Assembly: GCF_018882335.1 (NCBI RefSeq)
Contig: NZ_JACVOS010000007.1
Span: 78,906-142,905, forward strand
Direction of reading: 5' to 3'
Source: Polynucleobacter sp. AM-25C3
GTDB taxonomy: Bacteria; Pseudomonadota; Gammaproteobacteria; Burkholderiales; Burkholderiaceae
Length of the DNA: 64,000 bases
Position 1 is the first letter of the stretch. Each line of letters opens with the position of its first letter. The notes below the pieces were generated by a model. It was not told the DNA's origin, did no database searches, and saw only the letters and a list, made by a program, of their open reading frames with translations. A program made the translations under genes and the position numbers. Positions 42,740-52,886 of this stretch are shown here, one piece after another.

Positions 42740-45700
42740 TTACGCTTGAACTGTGTTGGCATTTTCACTATCAAGCCAATCAATATTTCGCATCTTCCGA
42801 ACTGTCACAAACTCATCTCGGTTAGTTCCAATCGTTCCGTAGTAATTAAATCCATAACTAAGTTGCGCATAACCACCAATCATGTGTGTGGGCTTAAGAA
42901 CAATCCGCGTTACCGAGTTATGAATACCACCGCGCATACCAGTAATCTCAGATCCTGGCGTATTGATGATCTTCTCTTGAGCGTGATACATCATGACCAT
43001 TCCTGGATTTACCCTTTGGCTCACGACAGCTCTCGCTGCTATTGCTCCATTGGCGTTATATAGCTCAACCCAATCGTTATCCACAATACCAGCTTTAACC
43101 GCATCATCTTCACTCAACCAAACGACTGGTCCACCACGATTCAGAGTCAGCATCATCAAGTTATCGCTATAGGTGGAATGAATGCCCCACTTTTGATGCG
43201 GCGTAATGAAGTTCAAAACAATTTCTTTATTTCCATTAGGCTTAATGCCCTTGACCTCAATAATGGTCTTTAAATCTACCGGCGGTCTATAAGAAACAAA
43301 TCCTTCGCCAAATGCCCGCATCCATTTGTGATCCTGATAGAACTGTTGACGGCCAGTCAATGTTCTCCAAGGAATGTACTCATGAACGTTTGTATAACAA
43401 GCGTTATAAGAAACTTTTTCACTCTCCAGTCCAGACCAAGTTGGCGAACTGATGATCTTTCTTGGCTGCGCCTGAATATCACGGAAACGAATCTTCTCAT
43501 CCTCGCGATGCAAAGCTAAATGCGCATGCTCAAGGCCCGTGATTTTGGATAATGCATCCCAAGCCTTGACTGCTACATGACCATTTGTCTCAGGAGCAAG
43601 CATTAATACAACCTCAGCAGCATCAATATCCGTTGAGATTTTTGCCATCCCCTTCATCTCGCCATGCTCAACACGACCATTGAGCTCCCGCAACTGCTCC
43701 ACTTCAACCTTGGTATCCCAAGCAATACCCTTCCCGCCGTTTCCAACCTTGTCCATGAGCGGACCTAAGGCCGTAAAGCGGTTATAAGTATTTGGATAGT
43801 CACGCTCTACTACGGCAATTTGAGGCGCAGTTTTTCCGGGTATGAGATCGCACTCACCTTTCTTCCATTCCTGCACATCAAATGCCTGAGCTAATTCAGC
43901 GGGCGTGTCGTGCATTAAGGGAGTCATCACAATCTCTTTTTCAACACCCAGATGACCTACGCACACCTCTGAAAACTTTTTCGCAAATCCTTTATAGATA
44001 TCCCAATCACTACGAGCCTCCCAAGCGGGGTCAACGGCTGTAGATAACGGATGGATAAATGGATGCATGTCGCTAGTATTAAGGTCATTCTTCTCATACC
44101 AAGTAGCAGTAGGTAGAACAATGTCGGAATACAAACAGGTAGTACTCATCCGAAAATCTAAGGTCACTAATAAATCAAGCTTGCCTTCAGGCGCCTTATC
44201 ATGCCACTCGACTTCAGAAGGTCTTGCCTCATCAGCTCCAAGATCCTTGCCCTGAACACCGTGACTTGTTCCCAGTAGGTGTTTTAAAAAATACTCGTGC
44301 CCTTTTCCTGAGGATCCTAAAATATTAGATCTCCATACGAACATATTTCGCGGCCAATTGCTTGGATGATCTGGGTCCTCGCAACTCATTTGTAATGTTC
44401 CAGACTTCAAGCCATCAACAACATATTTCTTAGGATCTTTACCTGCAGCAAGAGCCTCTTTTACAACCTCAAGGGGATTTGTCTTTAACTGGGGAGCTGA
44501 TGGCAACCAACCCATCCGCTCTGCACGGACGTTAAAGTCAATCATGCTGCCCGTGTACTCCTCTTTATTTGCTAGGGGCGATAACACCTCCTCCATACCA
44601 AGTTTTTCATAGCGCCATTGATCGGTATGCGCATAAAAGAAACTGGTAGAGTTTTGCTGACGCGGTGGACGAATCCAATCCAGTGCAAAAGCCAGGGGGG
44701 TCCAACCAGTTTGTGGGCGCAATTTTTCTTGACCTACATAGTGAGCCCAGCCACCACCGCTCTGGCCGATACAGCCACACATCATTAACATATTGATGAT
44801 GCCGCGGTAATTCATATCACAGTGATACCAATGATTCATCGCAGCGCCAATAATGACCATTGACTTGCCTTTAGTCTTTTCTGCATTTTCTGCAAATTGA
44901 CGAGCCACTGTGATTACTTGCTCACGCTTTACTCCGGTAATGGATTCTTGCCATGCTGGAGTATAAGGACCATTGTCATCATAAGATTTGGCGCACTCAC
45001 CACCTAATCCACGGTCAATTCCATAATTACCTGCCAATAAGTCAAAAACTGTTGCTACAAATACTTCTTTTTCAACGCCATTCTCAGTAAGAATAATTTT
45101 CTTAGCAGGTATATTCTGAACAAGAACATCACTTTGCTTATTTGCATCAAAATATGGTGTATCAATACCACCAAAGTATGGGAATCCAACGGGGACAACA
45201 TCATGTATTGACTGATCCTCCATTAGTGATAACTTCAATTTCACATCATTACCGTAATTAGCTTCTTTTGATTCTAGATTCCATTTACCCTGGTCTTTAC
45301 GTCCCTCCGGACCCCATCTAAATCCAATGGACCCATTCGGTACTACCGGCTTGCCAGCCGTATCGAATGCAACCGTTTTCCAGTCGGCGCCATTAGTCTG
45401 GCCAAGCTTGCCATCAAAATCGCTTGAACGCGCATAGCGTCCAGGAACCAATACTTTTCTGCCGTCATCCAATACTTTTTCTTCCAGCATCACCAGATTT
45501 GGCATATCTGTATAGCGACGTACGTAATCATCAAAATACTCAGTGCGCTTATTGAAATAAAACTCTTTCAGAATGACATGCCCCATGGCCATCGCAATCG
45601 CAGCATCTGTACCCTGCTTAGGGTGCATCCAAATGTCTGCTAATTTAGAAATTTCGGCATAGTCCGGAGTGATTGCCACCGTTTTAGCACCCTTATATCT

Positions 45701-46513
45701 CACCTCGGTAAAAAAGTGCGCATCGGGAGTACGTGTTTGAGGGACGTTAGAGCCCCATGCAATGATGAAAGTAGAGTTATACCAATCAGCGGATTCCGGC
45801 ACATCGGTTTGCTCACCCCATACCTGGGGGCTAGCTGGCGGCAAATCACAATACCAATCGTAAAAGCTCATGCATACGCCACCGATTAGACTTAAGTAAC
45901 GCGATCCAGCTGCATAACTCACCATTGACATTGCTGGGATCGGAGAGAAGCCAATAATCCGATCGGGTCCATGCTTTTTAATCGTATAGACATTCGCTGC
46001 GGCAATGATTTCATTTACCTCATCCCACGAACTGCGAACGAAACCACCCTTACCCCGTAACTCCATCCACTCTTTGCGCTTAGCAGTGTTTTCAACTAAA
46101 TTTGCCCAAGCATCTACCGGAGATTTGGCGACCGACTTTGCTTCACGCCACTGCTTTAGCAGTCGGCCGCGGATCATTGGATACTTCACGCGATTGGCAC
46201 TGTACATGTACCAGCTGTAGCTCGCGCCGCGTGCACAACCCCGAGGCTCGTGATTAGGCAGGTCAGGTCTAGTGCGCGGGTAATCAGTTTGCTGAGTTTC
46301 CCAAGTAACAATGCCGCCTTTGACATAAATTTTCCAAGAACATGATCCCGTGCAATTGGTACCATGCGTTGAACGTACGATCTTATCGTGCTGCCAGCGC
46401 GAACGATAAGCGTCTTCCCACGTGCGGTCTTCTCCGACCGTCACACCATGGCCATCTGAAAACTCTTCTTTATCTGCAGATAAAAACTTGAGGCGATCTA
46501 AAAAGTGACTCAT
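42740..46513 (-). CDS. narG: Respiratory nitrate reductase alpha subunit (molybdoenzyme)
   Basis: This 1257-residue catalytic subunit reduces nitrate to nitrite in the cytoplasm with a bis-MGD molybdenum cofactor. The FS0 cluster ligands H50, C54, C58 and C93 occupy the same numbers as in E. coli NarG (RSTHGTNCTGSC and PRGCARGASYSWY). Further family blocks are MSMVSYAAGSRYLSLIGGVCMSFYDWYCDLPPASPQVWGEQTD and the C-terminal molybdopterin-dinucleotide binding domain. It lacks a Tat signal, as in membrane-bound, cytoplasm-facing Nar. It follows narK2 by 20 bp, so transporter and enzyme are in one transcript. Confidence 0.98.
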   Translation of the reverse strand: MSHFLDRLKFLSADKEEFSDGHGVTVGEDRTWEDAYRSRWQHDKIVRSTHGTNCTGSCSWKIYVKGGIVTWETQQTDYPRTRPDLPNHEPRGCARGASYSWYMYSANRVKYPMIRGRLLKQWREAKSVAKSPVDAWANLVENTAKRKEWMELRGKGGFVRSSWDEVNEIIAAANVYTIKKHGPDRIIGFSPIPAMSMVSYAAGSRYLSLIGGVCMSFYDWYCDLPPASPQVWGEQTDVPESADWYNSTFIIAWGSNVPQTRTPDAHFFTEVRYKGAKTVAITPDYAEISKLADIWMHPKQGTDAAIAMAMGHVILKEFYFNKRTEYFDDYVRRYTDMPNLVMLEEKVLDDGRKVLVPGRYARSSDFDGKLGQTNGADWKTVAFDTAGKPVVPNGSIGFRWGPEGRKDQGKWNLESKEANYGNDVKLKLSLMEDQSIHDVVPVGFPYFGGIDTPYFDANKQSDVLVQNIPAKKIILTENGVEKEVFVATVFDLLAGNYGIDRGLGGECAKSYDDNGPYTPAWQESITGVKREQVITVARQFAENAEKTKGKSMVIIGAAMNHWYHCDMNYRGIINMLMMCGCIGQSGGGWAHYVGQEKLRPQTGWTPLAFALDWIRPPRQQNSTSFFYAHTDQWRYEKLGMEEVLSPLANKEEYTGSMIDFNVRAERMGWLPSAPQLKTNPLEVVKEALAAGKDPKKYVVDGLKSGTLQMSCEDPDHPSNWPRNMFVWRSNILGSSGKGHEYFLKHLLGTSHGVQGKDLGADEARPSEVEWHDKAPEGKLDLLVTLDFRMSTTCLYSDIVLPTATWYEKNDLNTSDMHPFIHPLSTAVDPAWEARSDWDIYKGFAKKFSEVCVGHLGVEKEIVMTPLMHDTPAELAQAFDVQEWKKGECDLIPGKTAPQIAVVERDYPNTYNRFTALGPLMDKVGNGGKGIAWDTKVEVEQLRELNGRVEHGEMKGMAKISTDIDAAEVVLMLAPETNGHVAVKAWDALSKITGLEHAHLALHREDEKIRFRDIQAQPRKIISSPTWSGLESEKVSYNACYTNVHEYIPWRTLTGRQQFYQDHKWMRAFGEGFVSYRPPVDLKTIIEVKGIKPNGNKEIVLNFITPHQKWGIHSTYSDNLMMLTLNRGGPVVWLSEDDAVKAGIVDNDWVELYNANGAIAARAVVSQRVNPGMVMMYHAQEKIINTPGSEITGMRGGIHNSVTRIVLKPTHMIGGYAQLSYGFNYYGTIGTNRDEFVTVRKMRNIDWLDSENANTVQA

Positions 46514-46533
46514 ATCAATCCTTTAATATTTTC

Positions 46534-47916
46534 TTAGCAAGGCATTGGTGCGTTCTTACGGCTGTAATACCACCAGGTAATGAACGTACAGGTAACGTAA
46601 AAAACAATGAACGAGTACAGGGCAGCTTCAGGACCGCCTGTAGCAGCAATAGAACTTCCATAACTCTTGGGAATGAAGAATCCTCCGTAAGCACCTACTG
46701 CAGAACTAAAACCGAGCACTGCTGCAGCTTCTTTATTGGCATCACGAATTGCTTGGTCCTTGTCAGCCTGAGTATTGCCAGCGGCACGTTGACGCTCTGT
46801 CAAAAAAATGACCGGGATCATGCGGAAAGTTGATCCATTGCCAACACCAGATGTGGCGAAAAGTAACATAAAGGCAAACAAGAATCCATAGAACTCGCCT
46901 CCAACACCTCTCATTGGCAAGAAATGGAGGACTGCAAATACACCAGCACCCATTGCAATGAAGTTCCAGAAGGTAACTCTGGCGCCACCTAGCTTATCGG
47001 CTAGCCATCCACCTATAGGCCTTGCTAATGCACCAACCAATGGTCCAAGCCATGCATAACTAAGCGCATTAACGCCAGGAAATTGGCTCTTAATCAGCAA
47101 AGGAAAGCCAGCTGAGTAGCCAATAAAAGAGCCAAAGGTACCCAAATACAACCAGCACATGAGCCAGTTATGTTTGCGCTTAAAGATCACTGCTTGATCA
47201 GCAAAGGAGGCTTTTGCCTCAGCCAAATCGTTCATACCAAACCAGGCAGCAATTGCTGATACTGCAATAAATGGCACCCAAATAAAGCCTGCATTTTGCA
47301 GCCACATTGGCACTTCTTTACCTGCTTTTACAATAATTTGAGAGTCGCCACCTAAGCCACCGAATACACCTGCCGTAATCACCAGTGGAACAACTAACTG
47401 AACAATAGACACACCTAAATTACCTAGACCTGCATTAAGGCCTAAAGCCGTGCCTTTTTGCGCTTTGGGGTAAAAGAAGCTGATATTAGCCATTGAGGAA
47501 GCAAAATTTCCGCCACCCAACCCACATAACAAGGCTAGCAAGATGAAAAACTCATAAGGGGTTGATGGATTCTGTACAGCAAATCCAATACCTATAGCTG
47601 GAATTAATAATGATGCTGTTGAGATTGCCGTCCAGCGTCTGCCTCCAAAGATTGGAACTGCAAAAGAATAAAAAATTCGCAGAGTAGCGCCACATAATGC
47701 AGGAAGGGATGCCAACCAAAAAAGTTGATTCGTCGAGAATTTAAATCCAACATTCGGCAAGTTCACCACTACTACTGACCACACCATCCAGACTGCAAAT
47801 GCGAGGGTTAATGCCGGAATCGAGATCAATAAATTGCGCTTCGCGATCGGCTTTCCAGTAAATTCCCAAAACTGCTTATTCTCCGGCTCCCAGCGCGAAA
47901 TTACGGTCGAGGACAT
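46534..47916 (-). CDS. narK2: Nitrate/nitrite transporter NarK2 type
   Basis: This 460-residue major facilitator of the nitrate-nitrite porter family has twelve membrane segments predicted. The nitrate signature regions are FASSMANISFFYPKAQKGTALGLNAGLGNLGVS (near 140) and GVGNGSTFRMIPVIF (near 355). The NarK2 type is usually a nitrate/nitrite antiporter. It is the second of two different narK genes and lies directly upstream of narG. The naming follows the paired narK1-narK2 arrangement of Pseudomonas and Paracoccus; the functional split is inferred. Confidence 0.9.
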   Translation of the reverse strand: MSSTVISRWEPENKQFWEFTGKPIAKRNLLISIPALTLAFAVWMVWSVVVVNLPNVGFKFSTNQLFWLASLPALCGATLRIFYSFAVPIFGGRRWTAISTASLLIPAIGIGFAVQNPSTPYEFFILLALLCGLGGGNFASSMANISFFYPKAQKGTALGLNAGLGNLGVSIVQLVVPLVITAGVFGGLGGDSQIIVKAGKEVPMWLQNAGFIWVPFIAVSAIAAWFGMNDLAEAKASFADQAVIFKRKHNWLMCWLYLGTFGSFIGYSAGFPLLIKSQFPGVNALSYAWLGPLVGALARPIGGWLADKLGGARVTFWNFIAMGAGVFAVLHFLPMRGVGGEFYGFLFAFMLLFATSGVGNGSTFRMIPVIFLTERQRAAGNTQADKDQAIRDANKEAAAVLGFSSAVGAYGGFFIPKSYGSSIAATGGPEAALYSFIVFYVTCTFITWWYYSRKNAPMPC

Positions 47917-47940
47917 GATGTTTCCTTTTCTTTGCGATAT

Positions 47941-49203
47941 TTAAGAGAGCGATGGAATGGATTTAGCACCCATCACTTCAGATTTACGAACTTCAGTGAG
48001 ATACATCCAGATAAGCGATACCCACACTACGCCGTACATCAGCATGAATGCACTTGAACGAATCCCTGTGATATCTAAAATGGCGCCAAACATAATCGGC
48101 AGAATGAATCCGCCCAAACCACCGGCCAAGCCAACAATTCCTGAAATGGTGCCGATATTTTCTGGGTAGTCGTCGCCGATATATTTGAAAACACTGGCCT
48201 TACCAAACGCCCATGCAATGCCCAAGATGAACATGAGGCCAGTAAACAAATAAATATTTAGGCCAATGTGAAAAGTCTCAGGCCCATTAATCGTTTGGAT
48301 AGTGAAATCGGTTTGGGGGTAAGAGAGTAAAAAAAGACAAATCCAACTTACCCACATTACCCACCAAGTGACCTGATGGGCGCCATATTTGTCAGATAAC
48401 CATCCACCAATTGCTCTTAATACGCCACCAGGTAATGAGAAACATGCAGCAAGTAATGCGGCGGTCCGAATTTCCAGACCAAACTCACCGACGTAGTACT
48501 GCACCATCCACAAGCTGAGGCCAACATAACCACCAAAGACAATGCTGTAGTACTGGCAGTAGCGCAATACTTTCGGGTCTTTTAGGGCTTTTAATTGATC
48601 TTTAAAGGAAATATTGCTCGTTACCAAATGAGAAGGATCGCTAGCGCTAAAAATCCAAAATAAGAGTGCTGCGCCCAACATAACGCCTGCGTATACCTGC
48701 GGTACTACAGCCCAACCAAATGCCACCACCAAGGCAGGCGCTATAAATTTGTTAACTGCGGCACCAGAGTTACCAGCACCATAGACGCCCATTGCAAAAC
48801 CCTGACGATTTTTTGGGAACCATCTTGCTACATAAGGAGTGCCGACAGAGAACGATCCGCCAGCCAAGCCTACGAATAGACCAATAACCAGAAAGTGCCA
48901 ATATTGGGTGGCATAACTCATCATCCAGATAGGAATAACTGTAGAGAGCATCAGTAAAAACATCACAATGCGACCACCGAATCGATCGGTCCAGATTCCC
49001 AGGGGCACACGTACAAGTGAACCAGTCAAGATAGGGGTAGCTGTTAAAAGACCAAATTGAGTTGCACTTAAGTCGAGTGATTTTTTAATCGGTATACCAA
49101 TCACCCCGAACATCATCCACACCATAAAGCAAACGGTGAAGGCAAATGTGCTGACAATCAAAACTGAATATGCTTTAGCGCTAGTTTTGGCTATCGAACT
49201 CAT
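47941..49203 (-). CDS. narK1: Nitrate transporter NarK1 type
   Basis: This 420-residue twelve-helix MFS protein is clearly different from its neighbour narK2. The nitrate-porter motif GLAGGSFSVGTPYVARWFPKNRQGFAMGVYGAGNSGAAVN is near residue 112, and SGIVGLAGGLGGFILPIMFG near 357. NarK1-type proteins are thought to import nitrate with protons, starting nitrate respiration before nitrite builds up for exchange. It is first in the narK1-narK2-narGHJI run. The 128-bp gap upstream, after narL, is the likely operon promoter. Confidence 0.92.
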   Translation of the reverse strand: MSSIAKTSAKAYSVLIVSTFAFTVCFMVWMMFGVIGIPIKKSLDLSATQFGLLTATPILTGSLVRVPLGIWTDRFGGRIVMFLLMLSTVIPIWMMSYATQYWHFLVIGLFVGLAGGSFSVGTPYVARWFPKNRQGFAMGVYGAGNSGAAVNKFIAPALVVAFGWAVVPQVYAGVMLGAALLFWIFSASDPSHLVTSNISFKDQLKALKDPKVLRYCQYYSIVFGGYVGLSLWMVQYYVGEFGLEIRTAALLAACFSLPGGVLRAIGGWLSDKYGAHQVTWWVMWVSWICLFLLSYPQTDFTIQTINGPETFHIGLNIYLFTGLMFILGIAWAFGKASVFKYIGDDYPENIGTISGIVGLAGGLGGFILPIMFGAILDITGIRSSAFMLMYGVVWVSLIWMYLTEVRKSEVMGAKSIPSLS

Positions 49204-49331
49204 GAATACCCCTTAATGTCATGAGTTAATTATCAAAACTAACGGGGATTAAGAATATCCTCCAAAAGACTACTTTCAAAAAGCAGTCGAACTATAGGCA
49301 GCTGTGGCTTATAGTTCTTTAGGACTAGTAC

Positions 49332-50009
49332 TTACGAAATAATGCCTTCAGCATTGGCAAACACTGCCACCTGTACTCGAGAAGTCAAGTTGAGCTTTCT
49401 CAAAATATGCTGTACGTGAATCTTGACAGTAGTTTCAGCTATGCCAAGCTGCCGAGCGATTTCTTTATTACTTGACCCAACGGCAATCAAGCGGACAGTA
49501 TCGATCTCCCTGGGTGATAACGTAGCCGCCAAAGAAGTATTTGAGGGCTTATCTTCTTTTCTGGTATTGGTCTTAAAGGCACTAACTAGCTTATGAGTCA
49601 GCTCCTTGCTAATAACAGACTCACCTTCAAACGCCTTCCGAATGCCAAGTAGAAGCTCGTCTTTCTCGCTAGTTTTAAGCAAATACCCCTGGGCGCCATT
49701 TTGCAAAGCTTGCATTAAATCAGATTCATCTTCGCTCACTGTAAGCATGATGACAGTCGAATCAGGGGATGCATGAAAAATATCAGGGAGCGATTGAATG
49801 CCACTGGCGCCAGGCAAATGATTGTCAAGCAAGATTACATCCGGCTTTAGAGATTTACATAAGCGCAACGCCTCAATAGCGTCCCCAGCTTCGCCGACAA
49901 CATCAAAGTCACTGGCCTGCGAAATTAAAGCGATCAAACCTCGCCTAAATAAGGTGTGATCGTCAACAACTAGAATCCGGATTTTTTCCAATTTTTTCCA
50001 CACCTTCAA
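49332..50009 (-). CDS. narL: Nitrate/nitrite response regulator NarL
   Basis: This 225-residue LuxR/FixJ-type response regulator has a receiver domain with acidic pair D16/D17 (VVDDHTLFRRG), phospho-acceptor D62 (VILLDNHLPG) and conserved Lys in YLLKTSEKDE. A C-terminal helix-turn-helix follows, with LSPREIDTVRLIAVGSSNKEIARQLGIAETTVKIH. It is 22 bp downstream of narX, its cognate sensor kinase, and upstream of narK1. It should activate the nar operon when nitrate is present. Clear NarL heptamers were not found in the short gap before narK1. Confidence 0.93.
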   Translation of the reverse strand: MKVWKKLEKIRILVVDDHTLFRRGLIALISQASDFDVVGEAGDAIEALRLCKSLKPDVILLDNHLPGASGIQSLPDIFHASPDSTVIMLTVSEDESDLMQALQNGAQGYLLKTSEKDELLLGIRKAFEGESVISKELTHKLVSAFKTNTRKEDKPSNTSLAATLSPREIDTVRLIAVGSSNKEIARQLGIAETTVKIHVQHILRKLNLTSRVQVAVFANAEGIIS

Positions 50010-50031
50010 TATTGAGATAACAGAATATCAC

Positions 50032-51882
50032 CTACGTAGGTAAAGTTAACGATATGCAGGTTCCTGCCAATGCCTCCGAGCTCAACTCCAGCTTGGCTCC
50101 AATTTTATTGGCACGTTCCTGCATGATACTCATCCCCACATGCGTGCTATCAACCGTATTTAGCTCTGTTGAAAAACCAATCCCATCATCAATTACTCTA
50201 AACGTCCATTTTGGCGATTGCGCTACTTCGACTCTTACAATGCTCGCTTTCGAATGCTTTCTGATATTTGATAAGGCCTCTTGAATGACATGCATTACCT
50301 GAATCTGAACATCTGGCGCTAAAGGAAGTCCTTGCCCTTCAACAGATAGCTCAGTATGAATACCGGATTGGTGCTCGAATTTTTGTAAAGTCGTCTTTAT
50401 CGCAGGTTCAATATCCTCGGTATTAGTACGCGTTCTAAAATGCAACAAAAGCTCGCGCACGTCACTATAACTTTCTCTCAAGCCTTCATCCAGCTCACCT
50501 AGGATAGTTTTGGCCTTTTCCGTAGCGGGCTCTACGATCTCATCTCTGAGCATTCCAACCTGTAATTTTAAAAACGCTAGTGACTGCGCAATTGAATCAT
50601 GCAACTCTCTTGCTAATAAACTGCGCTCCTCAGAAATTGCCGCCTCTTTCTCCAAAGCTTTAATTCTCAAAGCCTCCATTGCCCCAGCCAAATGATGCGC
50701 CAAGGTCCCTAGCAAGGCCCTCTGATCTGAATCTATCGACTGCTCCTTAGTATAAAAAATATCAATTTCGCCAAGTAAATCTTGCTGAAATAGGATCGGA
50801 ACCGAAATAAGGGCGTTATAACCTGCCTTTACGCAATGCCGATCCGCCTCTATCTTTGGATCAAATGTAATTACCTGAATTTCTGCATTACCACTAGACT
50901 GTCCACAGTAACAGTCTCCAGCAACCAAACATTGCTCTTCCTCGGCAATGGATGAGGGTAAATTTGCGCCAGATAATAAAAAATATCTCTTATTTGCCTG
51001 ATCTGTCCAACGTATCGCGATGGCAGAAGCGTCCGTTATAGACAAAATTCGCTTTGAAAATCCTTGAGCCAATCTTTCCAGATTATCTTCTGTTGAAACG
51101 AATGAACTCAAATCATATAGCGCTTGCAAACGATTTTGTCGCTCTTGTAAATGGAATGTCTTTTCCCGGACCTTTGCCTCTAACCCGCTATATAAGTCAC
51201 TAATAGTTTCAGTCATTGAATTAAAGCCGATTGCCAAATCACCAAATTCATCTTTTGCCTCGATTTGAACTCGTGTATTTAATTTTCCGGATCTCACACC
51301 ATCAAAACCAATGCGCAGCTTCTCTACTGGATCTAAAATAACGGAATACCCCACATACATGATGACTAATGTGGCAAAAAGAGAGATAGCCAACATAGCA
51401 AACTGGAATAGATGGAGCATATTTGTCCAGTAATCAACCTCGACTTCTATTGACCCGACAAACCGATCAATATTCGCAACAAAATTATCAATGCGCGATA
51501 CAGAAATACTGGTAGCCTTCCTCGTCTGTAGATCATCTTTGATGCTGCTCCATTGACCAGAAATATTTAGAAACAATTGTTTATTTAATTGATTCCAAGG
51601 CACAAATAGCGGCCGAGCTGGATCTCCATATTTAAGGGTAATGATGCTGTTGTCAAACTTAGTTATTAGCTTAGTTGTTGCCGCAGCATCACCCTCATTT
51701 ACCAGAAGGGCTAACTGATAAGTTTGCATTCTCATGCGGCCAGCCTCATTGATTGCTGCCGCGCCACCCTCAAGCTTCCAAGTAACCCATAAAGTAAAGC
51801 TAATAGAAATCATCGCCAACACCAAAAGTGTCGTGCCAATGATCATTAGTTTCTTTTTTAAGGTAAATTCGGTATTCTTCAT
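50032..51882 (-). CDS. narX: Nitrate/nitrite sensor histidine kinase NarX
   Basis: This 616-residue membrane kinase has TM1 at about residues 13-36, then the nitrate-binding P-box INEAGRMRMQTYQLALLV at 44-61. A periplasmic four-helix domain, TM2 at about 160-183, HAMP (184-235) and a GAF-like central module follow; the module has the NarX-type cysteines (C318, C324, C326, C350). The kinase core is HisKA_3, with H428 in LARELHDSIAQS, and an HATPase_c domain. It is divergent from a TehA-like gene with only 17 bp between the start codons, so at least one promoter must lie inside coding sequence. Confidence 0.94.
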   Translation of the reverse strand: MKNTEFTLKKKLMIIGTTLLVLAMISISFTLWVTWKLEGGAAAINEAGRMRMQTYQLALLVNEGDAAATTKLITKFDNSIITLKYGDPARPLFVPWNQLNKQLFLNISGQWSSIKDDLQTRKATSISVSRIDNFVANIDRFVGSIEVEVDYWTNMLHLFQFAMLAISLFATLVIMYVGYSVILDPVEKLRIGFDGVRSGKLNTRVQIEAKDEFGDLAIGFNSMTETISDLYSGLEAKVREKTFHLQERQNRLQALYDLSSFVSTEDNLERLAQGFSKRILSITDASAIAIRWTDQANKRYFLLSGANLPSSIAEEEQCLVAGDCYCGQSSGNAEIQVITFDPKIEADRHCVKAGYNALISVPILFQQDLLGEIDIFYTKEQSIDSDQRALLGTLAHHLAGAMEALRIKALEKEAAISEERSLLARELHDSIAQSLAFLKLQVGMLRDEIVEPATEKAKTILGELDEGLRESYSDVRELLLHFRTRTNTEDIEPAIKTTLQKFEHQSGIHTELSVEGQGLPLAPDVQIQVMHVIQEALSNIRKHSKASIVRVEVAQSPKWTFRVIDDGIGFSTELNTVDSTHVGMSIMQERANKIGAKLELSSEALAGTCISLTLPT

Positions 51883-51899
51883 TCCACAACATATAAATA

Positions 51900-52865
51900 A
51901 TGATACAAAGAGACAAAGAGCCCAATTGGCTTCATCGCCTACACCCAGGACTATTTGGCATGTCCCTAAGCTTACTTAGCCTCTCCTTCGCATGGAGTAA
52001 ATACTCTCACGTCACTTCAATTTCAACTTTTTGGATTGAACGTTTTTTTCTTGTACTCGGCATCTTCATTCTATGCTTTCTAACAATACTCTGGAGTATT
52101 AAGGCGATTTTTTATCCTCAAGCGATTGGGGAGAAGTTCTTAAACCCGGTTTTAGGCCCAATGATGGCTTATTTTCCTATTAGCACAATGCTTGCTATCG
52201 CTCTACTATTCCCCAGATTTCCGGAATACTCTACGTTTGCTTATACGTTAACTGCTATCGCGCTCATTATTCAAGTCACCATTGCTTGGCGAGTGGTTCA
52301 TATGCTCTCAATGGGTAATATGCCCACTGACCAAGTAACACCAGCGCTGTATCTACCCATTGTTCCTGGCGGCTTAGTTGGAGGCGCTGCGTTAGCTGCA
52401 ATTGGATTGCCTGGATTTGGATATCTTGTATGGGGAATGGGTCTTGGAGGTTGGGCGTTATTAGAAATGCGCATTTTGCATCGCTTGTTTGCAGGCCCTC
52501 TGCCACCGCAATTTCGCCCAACCATTGGAATTGAAATGGGTCCAGCAGCAGTTAGCACCATCACCGCCATTACGATTTGGCCAAACCTTCCAGTTGATGC
52601 CATCTTGGTAGGTTTGGGTATTGCATCAGGTCCTATTTTTGCAGTACTCACGAGATGGCGGTCTTGGACGGCGGTCCCCTTTTCATTTGGATTTTGGTCA
52701 TTTGCATTCCCTGCTGCTGCAACCACCTCTTGCGTCATTGAGGCGGTTATACGAGGAGGCTGGCCCCATCAAGCTGCGACGATTGCAATTGCTATTTCTA
52801 CTGCGCTTGTCCTATTTTTGCTAGCCCGAACAATAATCTTGTTGATTCAACAAAAACTATATTGA
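51900..52865 (+). CDS. TehA/SLAC1-type voltage-dependent anion channel family protein
   Basis: This 321-residue TDT-family membrane protein has about ten hydrophobic helices. It begins LHRLHPGLFGMSLSLLSLSFAW, the usual TehA N-terminus. It also has PGGLVGGAALAAIGLPGFGYLVWGMGLGGWALLEMRILHRLF and PTIGIEMGPAAVS. Relatives include E. coli TehA (tellurite resistance), C4-dicarboxylate carriers and plant SLAC1/SLAH anion channels, some of which pass nitrate. The gene diverges from narX, so a role in nitrate or nitrite flux is a reasonable guess but not shown. It is convergent with nrdJ. Confidence 0.85.
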   Translation: MIQRDKEPNWLHRLHPGLFGMSLSLLSLSFAWSKYSHVTSISTFWIERFFLVLGIFILCFLTILWSIKAIFYPQAIGEKFLNPVLGPMMAYFPISTMLAIALLFPRFPEYSTFAYTLTAIALIIQVTIAWRVVHMLSMGNMPTDQVTPALYLPIVPGGLVGGAALAAIGLPGFGYLVWGMGLGGWALLEMRILHRLFAGPLPPQFRPTIGIEMGPAAVSTITAITIWPNLPVDAILVGLGIASGPIFAVLTRWRSWTAVPFSFGFWSFAFPAAATTSCVIEAVIRGGWPHQAATIAIAISTALVLFLLARTIILLIQQKLY

Positions 52866-52886
52866 ACTCACTGCATCCACAGATGA

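Noticed and set aside
49207..49213. TACCCCT, a perfect NarL heptamer just before narK1
   Set aside because: It is the complement of the AGGGGTA that serves as the narK1 ribosome binding site and lies only a few bases from the start codon; no partner heptamer is nearby.
49227..49240. TTGAT half-site resembling an FNR box upstream of narK1
   Set aside because: The second half (AACTC) does not match ATCAA, and the site is only about 30 bp from the ATG, too close for FNR activation at -41.5.
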